A DNA stretch of 64,000 bases, from positions 192,057 through 256,056 of the forward strand of contig NZ_MLCE01000032.1 of the NCBI RefSeq assembly GCF_002300165.1, written 5' to 3'. The notes under the pieces are model-generated. The model was not told the DNA's origin, did no database searches, and saw nothing but the letters and a program-made list of their open reading frames with translations. This DNA comes from Streptomyces sp. Tue6028. GTDB taxonomy: Bacteria > Actinomycetota > Actinomycetes > Streptomycetales > Streptomycetaceae. This document shows positions 1 through 7,681 of the stretch, piece by piece; position 1 is the first letter of the stretch; every line of letters begins with the position of its first letter. Position numbers and translations under genes: made by a program.

Positions 1-791
1 GAATTGACCTGGACGCCGTACCGGAAACGCCGCTGCTTGGGGTTCTCGATGCCGTACCGCTCGCGGGTGATCTGGTCCCAGATGCGCCCGAACGCCCGCA
101 TCTTGCACATCTCCTCGACGAAGCGGACACCCGCGTTCACGAAGAAGGAGATGCGGGCCACGACGTCGCCCTTGCGGTCCTCGGCGATCTGGCCGGACGC
201 GAACACCGCGTCCAGGACGGCGATCGCGGTGGACATCGCGTACGCGATCTCCTGGACCGGCGTGGCGCCCGCCTCCTGCAGGTGGTAGCTGCAGATGTTG
301 ATCGGGTTCCACTTCGGGATGTGGTTCACCGTGTAGGTGATCATGTCCGTCGTCAGACGGAGGGAGGGGCCCGGCGGGAAGACGTGCGTCCCCCGCGACA
401 GGTACTCCTTCACGATGTCGTTCTGGGTCGTGCCCTGGAGCTTGGTGATGTCCGCGCCCTGCTCCTCGGCGACGACCTGATAGAGCGCCAGCAGCCACAT
501 GGCCGTGGCGTTGATCGTCATCGAGGTGTTCATCTGCTCCAGGGGGATGTCCTGGAACAGACGGCGCATGTCACCGAGGTGGGAGACCGGGACCCCGACC
601 CGGCCGACCTCGCCGCGGGCGAGGATGTGGTCGGGGTCGTAACCGGTCTGCGTCGGAAGGTCGAACGCGACCGACAGGCCTGTCTGGCCCTTCGCGAGGT
701 TGCGTCGGTACAGCTCGTTGGACGCCTCGGCGGTGGAGTGACCGGCGTACGTGCGCATCAGCCACGGCCGGTCCTTCTGACGCTCAGTCAT
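1..791 (-). CDS. meaA: ethylmalonyl-CoA mutase (MeaA/Ecm type), C-terminus cut off by window edge
   Basis: Only the first 263 codons are in the window; the gene runs off the left edge. The N-terminus (start MTERQKDRPW) and the segments SVAFDLPTQTGYDPDH and GTTQNDIVKEYLSRGTHVFPP are typical of the large coenzyme-B12 acyl-CoA mutases, and the direct linkage to ccr points to the ethylmalonyl-CoA rather than the methylmalonyl-CoA enzyme. It would interconvert ethylmalonyl-CoA and methylsuccinyl-CoA in the cytosol; the B12-binding C-terminus lies outside. The ATG is 9 nt after the ccr stop, and its ribosome site (TGAGGT) overlaps that stop, so the pair is probably translationally coupled. A methylmalonyl-CoA mutase subunit is the main alternative. 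Confidence 0.9.
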   Translation of the reverse strand, partial: MTERQKDRPWLMRTYAGHSTAEASNELYRRNLAKGQTGLSVAFDLPTQTGYDPDHILARGEVGRVGVPVSHLGDMRRLFQDIPLEQMNTSMTINATAMWLLALYQVVAEEQGADITKLQGTTQNDIVKEYLSRGTHVFPPGPSLRLTTDMITYTVNHIPKWNPINICSYHLQEAGATPVQEIAYAMSTAIAVLDAVFASGQIAEDRKGDVVARISFFVNAGVRFVEEMCKMRAFGRIWDQITRERYGIENPKQRRFRYGVQVN

Positions 792-800
792 CTGGGGACC

Positions 801-2138
801 TCAGACGTTCCGGAAGCGGTTGATGGCGTCGATGTGCTGGGCGCGCTTCTCGTGGTCGCGGACGCCCAGACCCTCCTCGGGGGCGAGCGCCAGCACGCCG
901 ACCTTGCCCTGGTGGAGGTTGCGGTGCACGTCGTAGGCGGCCTGCCCGGTGTCCTCCAGGGAGTAGACCTTGGAGAGCGTCGGGTGGATCTTGCCCTTGG
1001 CGATCAGACGGTTGGCCTCCCACGCCTCGCGGTAGTTGGCGAAGTGCGAGCCGATGATCCGCTTCAGCGACATCCACAGGTAGCGGTTGTCGTACTCGTG
1101 CATGTAGCCCGAGGTCGAGGCGCAGGTGGTGATGGTGCCGCCCTTGCGGGTGACGTAGACCGAGGCGCCGAAGGTCTCGCGGCCGGGGTGCTCGAAGACG
1201 ATGTCGATGTCCTCGCCGCCGGTGAATTCGCGGATGCGCTTGCCGAAGCGCTTCCACTCCTTCGGGTCCTGCGTGCGCTCGTCCTTCCAGAACTTGTAGC
1301 CCTCGGCGCTGCGGTCGATGATCGCCTCGGCGCCCATCGAGCGGCAGATGTCCGCCTTCTGCTCGCTGGAGACGACACAGATCGGGTTGGCGCCGCCGGC
1401 CAGCGCGAACTGGGTGGCGTACGAGCCGAGCCCGCCGCTCGCGCCCCAGATCAGCACGTTGTCGCCCTGCTTCATGCCGGCGCCGTTGCGGGAGACCAGC
1501 TGCCGGTAGGCGGTGGAGTTCACCAGACCGGGAGCGGCGGCCTCCTCCCACGACAGGTGGTCGGGCTTCGGCATCAGCTGGTTGGACTTGACCAGGGCGA
1601 TCTCGGCGAGTCCGCCGAAGTTGGTCTCGAAGCCCCAGATGCGCTGCTCGGGGTCGAGCATCGTGTCGTTGTGGCCGTCCGAGGACTCCAGCTCGACCGA
1701 CAGGCAGTGCGCGACGACCTCGTCGCCGGGGTGCCAGGCGTTCACGCCCGGGCCGGTGCGCAGGACGACGCCCGCGAGGTCGGAGCCGATGATGTGGTAC
1801 GGCAGGTCGTGGCGCTTGGTCAGCTCGCTGAGCCGGCCGTAGCGCTCCAGGAAGCCGAAGGTCGACAGCGGCTCGAAGATCGAGGTCCACACGGAGTTGT
1901 AGTTGACCGAGGAGGCCATGACGGCCACCAGGGCCTCGCCCGGGCCGAGCTCCGGCACCGGCACGTTGTCCAGGTGGATCGACTTGCGGGGGTCCTTGTC
2001 GCGGGTGCTGAGCCCGGCGAACATCTCCGTCTCGTCCTTGTGCACGGTGATCGCACGGTAGGACTCGGGGAGCGGCAGAGCGGCGAAGTCGTCAGACGTG
2101 GCGGTCTGGGACTGAATCGCGTCCAGGATTTCCTTCAC
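801..2138 (-). CDS. ccrA: crotonyl-CoA carboxylase/reductase
   Basis: A 445-residue medium-chain dehydrogenase/reductase that reductively carboxylates crotonyl-CoA to (2S)-ethylmalonyl-CoA with NADPH and CO2. It feeds the ethylmalonyl-CoA pathway and ethylmalonyl-CoA for polyketides. The nucleotide-binding loop GASGGLGSYA lies near residue 232. The four residues known to hold CO2 in the Kitasatospora setae enzyme are all present at the same numbers: Asn81, Phe170, Glu171 and His365. The start is GTG with GGAGG 7 nt upstream. The mutase gene follows immediately. A promoter with an operator-like palindrome is recognisable about 230 bp upstream. Full length; no oddities. Confidence 0.96.
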   Translation of the reverse strand: MKEILDAIQSQTATSDDFAALPLPESYRAITVHKDETEMFAGLSTRDKDPRKSIHLDNVPVPELGPGEALVAVMASSVNYNSVWTSIFEPLSTFGFLERYGRLSELTKRHDLPYHIIGSDLAGVVLRTGPGVNAWHPGDEVVAHCLSVELESSDGHNDTMLDPEQRIWGFETNFGGLAEIALVKSNQLMPKPDHLSWEEAAAPGLVNSTAYRQLVSRNGAGMKQGDNVLIWGASGGLGSYATQFALAGGANPICVVSSEQKADICRSMGAEAIIDRSAEGYKFWKDERTQDPKEWKRFGKRIREFTGGEDIDIVFEHPGRETFGASVYVTRKGGTITTCASTSGYMHEYDNRYLWMSLKRIIGSHFANYREAWEANRLIAKGKIHPTLSKVYSLEDTGQAAYDVHRNLHQGKVGVLALAPEEGLGVRDHEKRAQHIDAINRFRNV

Positions 2139-2365
2139 GGTGTTGCCTCCGGCGATGAGCGTCCTGAGGGAAGACGCTGAGGGTTACGTCGGTGCTGCTG
2201 AGGGTGTGAGGGGTGCCGTCGGTTCGGCGGAGGTGGTGCTGTGGCGGCGCTTGGTCGGCGCAGGAGGTTGCCTGTGACGCAGGCGTCCGGGCGCGCAGCC
2301 TGGGGGGCTTGCGGGGACAGCCGGCGTACGAAAGGTCTCTGCACGCCGGCCGCCCGGACTCCTTC

Positions 2366-2394
2366 AACGTATGACACCGCGTGTCACCTGACAA
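2366..2394 (-). promoter_or_regulatory. probable promoter of the ccr-meaA operon
   Basis: On the minus strand a -35 hexamer TTGTCA (2389-2394) and a -10 hexamer TACGTT (2366-2371) are separated by exactly 17 nt, a good fit to a principal-sigma promoter. Transcription would start near 2358 and give a leader of about 220 nt before the ccr GTG. The leader contains a hairpin with 8-bp arms GCCGGCGT/ACGCCGGC. I looked for cobalamin-riboswitch hallmarks there and saw none. The whole spacer is occupied by the palindrome listed separately. Confidence 0.55.
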
Positions 2395-2407
2395 GGCACT
2401 GAGTGCC
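2372..2407. promoter_or_regulatory. two operator-like palindromes upstream of ccr
   Basis: TGACAC-CGC-GTGTCA (2372-2386) is a perfect palindrome filling most of the spacer between the proposed -35 and -10 of the ccr promoter. GGCACT-G-AGTGCC (2395-2407) is a second perfect palindrome just upstream of the -35. A bound repressor would block RNA polymerase. The TetR regulator at 3098-3910 is the obvious candidate ligand, but that link is inference. AT-richer palindromes TTACGTAA (2432-2439) and TGATCGATCA (2451-2460) lie further upstream. Confidence 0.5.
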
Positions 2408-2751
2408 AGAAGTTGGCCTCAGATGAAATCTTTACGTAACAAATGAGCGATGATCGATCAAAGCTACTGTCGAGTAGGTGGCTATGGGAGGTCTTGTCGT
2501 GGTCCGCCGGATGTCACAGCGGGGGCGCTGCCCGCGTGCGTTCGGGACGCCGGGGGAGTGCGTGGAACCGTGCGGCGAGGGCGGGGCGAGGATGCGTGGG
2601 CGCCCGCCGTTCGCGACGGCTCGCGGCACGATCGGCGGGACCTGCGAAGGCCGCGATCTTCGCGGCCGGGGAGCCGGGGCGTGGCGGCCCGGGGATGAGG
2701 CGTGGCATGGCCCGGGGTCTGAGGCTGAGGCGGCTCGTGGGCCGGAGGCCT

Positions 2752-3062
2752 CACGGTTCGGAGGTGCGGGCCCCGGTGCCGGCGGCGCGGCTGGGGAGTG
2801 GCGCGGCCTGGGGCCTGGGGCCGGGGCCTGTCTCGGAGTCCGGAGCGGTCACGGTTCGGAGGTGCGGGCCCCGGTGCCGGCGGCGCGGCTGGGGAGTGGC
2901 GCGGCCTGGGGCCTGGGGCCGGGGCCTGTCTCGGAGTCCGGAGCGGTCACGGTTCGGAGGTGCGGGCCCCGGTGCCGGCGGCGCGGCTGGGGAGTGGCGC
3001 GGCCTGGGACCTGGGGCCGGGGCCCGTCTCGGAGTCCGGAGCGGTCACGGTTCGGAGGTGCG
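2752..3062. repeat. 98-bp tandem repeat, about 3.2 copies, in the ccr-tetR intergenic region
   Basis: The motif CACGGTTCGGAGGTGC recurs at 2752, 2850, 2948 and 3046, exactly 98 bp apart. Copies 1 and 2 are identical, copy 3 differs at two bases, and copy 4 is truncated after about 17 bp. The unit is very GC-rich. Because 98 is not a multiple of three, open frames through it shift at each copy, which argues against a coding repeat. The remainder of the gap (2461-2751) shows degenerate GC-rich sequence of similar flavour and no gene I can support. Confidence 0.9.
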
Positions 3063-3097
3063 CGCCGCGGCGTCGGCGCGGCGCGCGGACGAAGCGG

Positions 3098-3910
3098 CTA
3101 CGGACGCTCCTTGAGCGCCTGCTCGATCGTGCGCATGACCTGGTCGAGCGGGGCGTCGACCCGGGCGACGGTCACCAGCACGTCGCCTTCCGTGAAGGAG
3201 GAGGCGGGTGTCGAACGCGGGGTGGTCTCCCGCCCGGCGCCGATCCCGTTGCCGAACGTCTTCCGTACGATCGCGAAGGCGTGGTCGAGCTGTGCCTCCA
3301 CGTCGCCCTGGCCGCCCGCCCGCAGCCAGCGCCGCAGCACGTGGTTGTGGGCGGTCACGACGGCGGACGCGGCCACCTCGGCCAGCAGCGGGTCGTCGTT
3401 GGCGTCGTCGTCATGCGCGTGCTCGTCGAAGTGGCCCAGCAGATAGCGGGTGAAGAGTCGCTCGTAGCGGGCCACCGACGCGATCTCGGCCTCGCGCAGG
3501 GTGGGTACCTCACGCGTGAGCTTGTAGCGGGCGACCGAGATCTCGGGCCGCGCCGCGTACATCTTCATGACTTCCTTGATGCCCCGGCACACGGTGTCGA
3601 GCGGATGCTCGTGCGCGGGAGCCGCGTTGAGCACGGCCTCGGCCCGGATCAGCGTGTCGTCGTGGTCGGGGAAGATCGCCTCTTCCTTGGAGCGGAAGTG
3701 GCGGAAGAAGGTCCGGCGGGCCACTCCGGCCTGGGCCGCGATCTCGTCGACGGTGGTCGCCTCGTACCCCTTCGTCGCGAACAGCTCCATGGCCGCGGCC
3801 GCCAGTTCCCGGCGCATCTTGAGGCGTTGAGCGGCCGCGCGACTGCCGGCGGCACTTTCCGGTGCGTCGGGCGTGGCTGGTGTACGTGAGGACTTGGCGG
3901 GCTGGGACAT
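3098..3910 (-). CDS. TetR/AcrR family transcriptional regulator
   Basis: A 270-residue one-component repressor. After a charged, Ala/Pro-rich N-terminal tail, the TetR DNA-binding domain starts near residue 30 (RRELAAAAMELFATKGYE) and its recognition helix is in AGVARRTFFRHFRSKEEA. The rest is an all-alpha ligand/dimer domain. It sits between the 3-hydroxyacyl-CoA dehydrogenase gene and ccr-meaA, all on one strand, so control of C4-acyl-CoA metabolism with a CoA-thioester effector is a reasonable inference. The start chosen is ATG 3910 (MSQPAKSS); an in-frame ATG at 3928 is possible, and neither has a strong ribosome site. A hairpin separates it from the upstream gene. Confidence 0.88.
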   Translation of the reverse strand: MSQPAKSSRTPATPDAPESAAGSRAAAQRLKMRRELAAAAMELFATKGYEATTVDEIAAQAGVARRTFFRHFRSKEEAIFPDHDDTLIRAEAVLNAAPAHEHPLDTVCRGIKEVMKMYAARPEISVARYKLTREVPTLREAEIASVARYERLFTRYLLGHFDEHAHDDDANDDPLLAEVAASAVVTAHNHVLRRWLRAGGQGDVEAQLDHAFAIVRKTFGNGIGAGRETTPRSTPASSFTEGDVLVTVARVDAPLDQVMRTIEQALKERP

Positions 3911-3958
3911 GACCCGAACGTACTGCATGTGCGCAGGAGAGCGCGCATGTCCGGGGAT

Positions 3959-3983
3959 CCCCCCGCCCTCCTGGGGCGGGGGG
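3959..3983 (-). terminator. GC hairpin between the 3-hydroxyacyl-CoA dehydrogenase and tetR genes
   Basis: Perfect 10-bp inverted repeat (CCCCCCGCCC at 3959-3968, GGGCGGGGGG at 3974-3983) with a 5-nt loop. It lies in the 136-bp gap after the dehydrogenase stop. There is no T-tract, as is usual for Streptomyces terminators. Confidence 0.55.
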
Positions 3984-4046
3984 TGTCCGGCCGGGTCGAG
4001 CAGTCCGCCCCAGTCGGGGCTCTCCGCGAACCAGTCGCCCGTACGC

Positions 4047-5852
4047 TCAGCGCCGGGCATATTCGCGGAAGCCGCGGCCGGTCTTGCGGCCGAGGCAGCC
4101 CGCGGCCACCAGGTGTTCGAGGAGTGGCGCGGGGGCCAGGCCGGGGTCGCGGAACTCGCGGTGCAGGACCTTCTCGATGGCGAGCGAGACGTCCAGGCCG
4201 ACCACGTCCAGCAGCTCGAAGGGCCCCATCGGGTAGCCGCCGCCCAGCTTCATCGCGGCGTCGATGTCGTCGAGCGTCGCGTAGTGCTCCTCGACCATCT
4301 TGATCGCGTTGTTCAGGTACGGGAACAGCAGGGCGTTCACGATGAATCCCGCGCGGTCGCCGCAGTCCACCGGGTGCTTGCGGACCTTCGCGCAGACCTC
4401 GCGCACGGTGGCGTGCACGTCGTCGGCGGTGAGCACGGTGCGCACGACCTCGACGAGCTTCATCGCCGGGGCCGGGTTGAAGAAGTGCATGCCGATCACG
4501 TCCTGCGGGCGCGAGGTGGCGCGGGCGCAGGCCACGACGGGCAGCGACGACGTGGTGGTGGCCAGGATCGCCCCGGGCTTGCAGACCTTGTCGAACGTGG
4601 CGAACAGCTGCTGCTTGATCGCCAGGTCCTCGGCGACGGCCTCCAGGGCCAGGTCGACGTCGGCGAACGCGTCGTACGTGCCCGCCGGGGTGATCAGGTC
4701 CAGGGTCTGCGCGGCGGCCTCGGCGGTCATCCGGCCCTTGTCGACAGAGCGCGAAAGTGACTTGCCGATACGGGCCTTGGCGGCCTGCGCCTTCTCCGCG
4801 CTGCGGGCGGCGAGGACGACCTGGTACCCGGCCTTCGCGAAGACCTCGGCGATGCCGGACGCCATGGTGCCGGAACCCGCGACGCCGACGGAGCGGACGG
4901 TGCGGCCCGGGACCAGGGCGGCGCCCTCCAGCGGCGTGAGCGCGTCCCGCACGACGGTCGCGCTGCCGGGGGCCTCGTAGGAATAGAAGCCGCGGCCCGA
5001 CTTCCGGCCGGTCAGGCCCGCCTCGCTGAGCTGCTTGAGGATGGGCGCGGGGGCGTGCAGCCGGTCGTGCGACTCGGCGTACATGGCCTCCAGGACCGTG
5101 CGCGCGGTGTCCACACCGATCAGGTCCAGCAGCGCGAGCGGGCCCATGGGCAGGCCGCAGCCGAGCTTCATCGCCGCGTCGATGTCCTCGCGGGAGGCGT
5201 ACTTCGCCTCGTACATCGCGGCGGCCTGGTTGAGGTAGCCGAACAGCAGTCCGTCCGCGACGAAACCGGGGCGGTCCCCGACCGCGACGGGCTCCTTGCC
5301 GAGCTCGATCGCCAGGTCGGTGACGGCGCCGACGGCCTGCGGGGAGGTCAGCACGGACGAGACGACCTCGACGAGCTTCATCGCCGGGGCCGGGTTGAAG
5401 AAGTGCAGTCCGAGGACGCGCTCGGGGCGGGCCGAGTCGGCGGCGAGCCGTGTCACGGACAGCGCGTTGGTGCCGGTCGCGAGGATGGCCTCGGGGCGCA
5501 CGACGGCGTCGAGCTCCCGGAAGACCTGCTGCTTGATGTCGTACGACTCCGGGGTCACCTCGATGACCAGGTCGGCGTCGGCCGCGGCGGCCAGCTCGGT
5601 GAAGGTGCGGAAGCGGGAGAGGACGTCGCCGCGCTCCTGCTCGGTGAGGCGCTCGCGCTGCACGGCGCGGGCCGTGGACGCTTCGAGCGCGGCGACGGCC
5701 TGGGTGGCCGCGGCCTCGCTGATGTCGATGCCGATCACGTCGCGGCCGGCGCGGGCGAGGACCTCGGCGATGCCGGTGCCCATGGTGCCGAGGCCGACGA
5801 CGGCGACGGTCTTGAGCTGGGGCAGAGGGGTGTCGGACAGGGGAGTGGCCAT
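4047..5852 (-). CDS. tandem (double-domain) 3-hydroxyacyl-CoA dehydrogenase
   Basis: A 601-residue protein made of two complete 3-hydroxyacyl-CoA dehydrogenase modules. Each has an NAD-binding Rossmann loop (VAVVGLGTMGTGIAEVLARAG near residue 13; VGVAGSGTMASGIAEVFAKAG near residue 310), the motif GLHFFNPAPAMKLVEVV or GMHFFNPAPAMKLVEVV, and a C-terminal helical domain with PMGPLALLDLIG or PMGPFELLDVVG. Both copies look catalytically intact. The likely reaction is NAD-dependent oxidation of (S)-3-hydroxyacyl-CoA such as 3-hydroxybutyryl-CoA, fitting supply of crotonyl-CoA for the neighbouring ccr. The start is ATG 5852, with GGAG 7 nt upstream, rather than in-frame upstream alternatives. Confidence 0.93.
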   Translation of the reverse strand: MATPLSDTPLPQLKTVAVVGLGTMGTGIAEVLARAGRDVIGIDISEAAATQAVAALEASTARAVQRERLTEQERGDVLSRFRTFTELAAAADADLVIEVTPESYDIKQQVFRELDAVVRPEAILATGTNALSVTRLAADSARPERVLGLHFFNPAPAMKLVEVVSSVLTSPQAVGAVTDLAIELGKEPVAVGDRPGFVADGLLFGYLNQAAAMYEAKYASREDIDAAMKLGCGLPMGPLALLDLIGVDTARTVLEAMYAESHDRLHAPAPILKQLSEAGLTGRKSGRGFYSYEAPGSATVVRDALTPLEGAALVPGRTVRSVGVAGSGTMASGIAEVFAKAGYQVVLAARSAEKAQAAKARIGKSLSRSVDKGRMTAEAAAQTLDLITPAGTYDAFADVDLALEAVAEDLAIKQQLFATFDKVCKPGAILATTTSSLPVVACARATSRPQDVIGMHFFNPAPAMKLVEVVRTVLTADDVHATVREVCAKVRKHPVDCGDRAGFIVNALLFPYLNNAIKMVEEHYATLDDIDAAMKLGGGYPMGPFELLDVVGLDVSLAIEKVLHREFRDPGLAPAPLLEHLVAAGCLGRKTGRGFREYARR

Positions 5853-6221
5853 CGCGGGACTCCAGGAAGAGGGTGACGACTGAGGAGTGCACATGGGGTA
5901 CGCCGACGGGCGCACATGGTGCGGAGATTGCGGGTGTTGCCGGGCTGACTGGCGCACACGCCCGGTCCGTCCCGAGGCGCTCGGAACGCGCACCCCGACG
6001 AACGGTGAAGTCGACCGGCCCTGTCCCAAGCCGTGTCGTACTGCGGTACCTGAGGCACCGAACCGACTGCTCCTGCGGCGGCTGCGTCACCAGGCCACTG
6101 CAAGGGTGAGGCGAGTGGGTAACTCGCTCGTCTGAGCTTAACCCGCCGGTAACGAGCGCGCCAGCCCCCGAGTTTGTGATGTACGTCCCGACGCCCCACG
6201 CGCTTCTCTAGGCTCGGCGTC
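5853..6221. other. 369-bp divergent intergenic region
   Basis: This lies between the divergently transcribed dehydrogenase and HEAT-repeat genes. It holds a 17-bp palindrome GCGAGT-GGGTA-ACTCGC (6111-6127) that could be an operator for either gene, and the leaderless -10 of the HEAT gene listed separately. A 78-codon open frame at 5873-6109 has no recognisable features and I do not call it a gene. Confidence 0.4.
6209..6214 (+). promoter_or_regulatory. -10 element TAGGCT, probable leaderless transcript
   Basis: TAGGCT fits the TANNNT -10 pattern and ends 7 nt before the ATG at 6222. No Shine-Dalgarno sequence is present, so transcription probably starts at or next to the start codon. No convincing -35 is visible. 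Confidence 0.4.
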
Positions 6222-6800
6222 ATGGACGAAGAGTTGCGATCACTCACGGAGCGTCTACGGAACGAGGCCGCAGGCTCGGCGGAGTACGACCGGCTCGTGG
6301 CGACCGAGGACGCCGACGCACTGGCGTCCGCGCTCACGGAGACCGGACAGCCGCTGTGGGCCAGGGAGTTGGTCGCCTTCCGGCTCGGGCTGGCCGGGGA
6401 CCGGCGGGCCTTCGAGGCACTCGTCCTGCTGCTCAACCACCGCGACCCGCAGCGCTGCGCGTCCGCCGCGTACGCGCTGGCACGGCTCGGCGATCCGCGC
6501 ACCGCCCGCGCGGCGGCGGCGCTCGCCACGAACGAGCTGCGCGTCGCCTACGCCCTCCATCCGATACGGCTGCTCGTCGAGCTGCGCGCCCCCGAGGCGG
6601 TGCCCGCGCTGATCACCACCCTGGAGCGCCGGCTGCGTCCGCACGACCCCTACCGGAGCGTGGCCCTCGCGTGCGTGCAGGGCCTCGGCGCACTGGGAGA
6701 CGAGCGTGCGAGACCCGTACTGAGCGAGGCGCTGGCCCATCCGGCCCTCGCGGAGGCGGCGGTCCACGCACTGGCCCTGCTGCCCGCTCGGAAGGGGTAG
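6222..6800 (+). CDS. HEAT-repeat protein
   Basis: A 192-residue cytoplasmic protein composed of short alpha-helical pairs: ALVLLLNHRDPQRCASAAYALARLGDPRTARAAAALATN and later segments follow the HEAT/PBS-lyase-like pattern with periodic Ala-Leu-Gly-Asp. Such repeats act as protein-binding scaffolds; no catalytic motif is visible. Homologues in Streptomyces are, from memory, sometimes labelled adenylosuccinate lyase, but the lyase signature is absent and the protein is far too short. It starts with ATG and is probably leaderless. It is convergent with the GNAT gene; the intervening 170 bp includes a short repeat. Confidence 0.75.
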   Translation: MDEELRSLTERLRNEAAGSAEYDRLVATEDADALASALTETGQPLWARELVAFRLGLAGDRRAFEALVLLLNHRDPQRCASAAYALARLGDPRTARAAAALATNELRVAYALHPIRLLVELRAPEAVPALITTLERRLRPHDPYRSVALACVQGLGALGDERARPVLSEALAHPALAEAAVHALALLPARKG

Positions 6801-6820
6801 GGCGGACCGGGAAGTGCGGG

Positions 6821-6874
6821 GTCGGCCGGACGGTGCGGGGTCGGCCGGACGGTGCGGGTCGGCCGGGGTGCGGG
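6821..6874. repeat. 19-bp tandem repeat, about 2.8 copies
   Basis: TCGGCCGGACGGTGCGG recurs at 6822 and 6841 and, slightly degenerate, at 6859 (periods 19 and 18). It lies between the convergent HEAT and GNAT genes. The rest of the 170-bp gap is GC-rich with no other feature. Confidence 0.6.
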
Positions 6875-6969
6875 ATCGCAGGGAAGGCGTGCGGGCGCTC
6901 GGTGGGAGCGGTGCCGGCCGGAGGGCGCCGGGACGGGACCGCCCGGAGCCTCGCGGGGACGTCGGCGGC

Positions 6970-7512
6970 TCAGGCGAGGGCGGTACCGGCCAGGGGGCGC
7001 GCGTAACGCACCTCGGGTATCGCGACACCGTCGACCTCGAAGGGCTCCTCTGCGCCGTCCGGTCCGAAACCCGATCGCTCGTAGAAACGGCGGGCCGGGG
7101 CGTTCTCCTTGAGGACCCACAGCAGCATCCGCTCGTGACCGGCCGCCGCGCACCGGGCGACGGACTCGGCGAGCAGAGCCCGCCCGATCCCGCTGCCGAC
7201 CCGGTCGGGACACACGTAGATCGCGTACAACTCGATGTCGCCGGTGCGGACTTCACCGTCCCGGTACGGTCCGTGGCAGGCCCAGCCGACCAGCTCGCCC
7301 TGTCGCTCGGCGACCAGGTTCACCACATCGCCGTCGCCCCGCTCGAAGAACGCGCGCCGGCGCGCCGTGTCCTCGGCCACGCTGAGCCCGTCGAGGTACG
7401 ACTGCGGTACCAGACCCTGGTACGCGCTCTGCCAGCCGCGCACACGGATCTCGGCGACGTGCGGGCAGTCGTCGAGGGTCATCTCGCGGATCACGAGCCC
7501 GTTCACTCGCAC
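6970..7512 (-). CDS. GNAT family N-acetyltransferase
   Basis: A 180-residue GNAT acetyltransferase. The acetyl-CoA pyrophosphate-binding loop is VCPDRVGSGIGRALLAESVARC (R/Q-x-x-G-x-G/A type), followed by the beta-bulge and alpha-4 segment LLWVLKENAPARRFYERSGF characteristic of the family. The substrate (small amine, peptide or protein N-terminus) cannot be told. It starts with ATG 7512 just downstream of the hairpin that follows the peptidase gene, so it has its own promoter or depends on read-through. Confidence 0.85.
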   Translation of the reverse strand: MRVNGLVIREMTLDDCPHVAEIRVRGWQSAYQGLVPQSYLDGLSVAEDTARRRAFFERGDGDVVNLVAERQGELVGWACHGPYRDGEVRTGDIELYAIYVCPDRVGSGIGRALLAESVARCAAAGHERMLLWVLKENAPARRFYERSGFGPDGAEEPFEVDGVAIPEVRYARPLAGTALA

Positions 7513-7583
7513 ACCATCCCGTACGCGCTGCTCTCCCCGCCGTCCCCGTGGGGCGTCGGGGACGGCGGCGTGGCGGCGGGGAC

Positions 7584-7667
7584 AGGCCCGTCGGGGGCGT
7601 GGACGCGCATCGGCTCGGTCATGGGTCCATGGTGGACCACGGGTCCGACAACGCCCCCGACGGGCCT
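7584..7667 (-). terminator. long structured hairpin after the tripeptidyl aminopeptidase gene
   Basis: Perfect 17-bp arms (7584-7600 and 7651-7667, AGGCCCGTCGGGGGCGT and its complement) enclose a 50-nt insert that itself contains the small stem GGTCC-ATGGT-GGACC. The structure begins 14 nt after the peptidase stop and lies entirely before the GNAT start at 7512, so a transcription-termination or mRNA-stabilising role is likely. Confidence 0.65.
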
Positions 7668-7681
7668 TCGGCCGGCGGGGA

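Noticed and set aside
282..2180. A 632-codon open frame on the plus strand
   Set aside because: It is antisense to the ccr and meaA genes, whose products match known families residue by residue.
2139..2358. Cobalamin riboswitch in the ccr-meaA leader
   Set aside because: The mutase uses B12, so I searched the leader, but found no B12-box-like or conserved core sequence.
2443..3889. Overlapping long plus-strand frames through the ccr-tetR gap
   Set aside because: They read through the 98-bp repeat in shifting frames and continue antisense to tetR; no start with a ribosome site and no recognisable protein.
5873..6109. 78-codon open frame in the dehydrogenase/HEAT intergenic region
   Set aside because: No ribosome site, no family resemblance, compositionally like non-coding GC-rich sequence.
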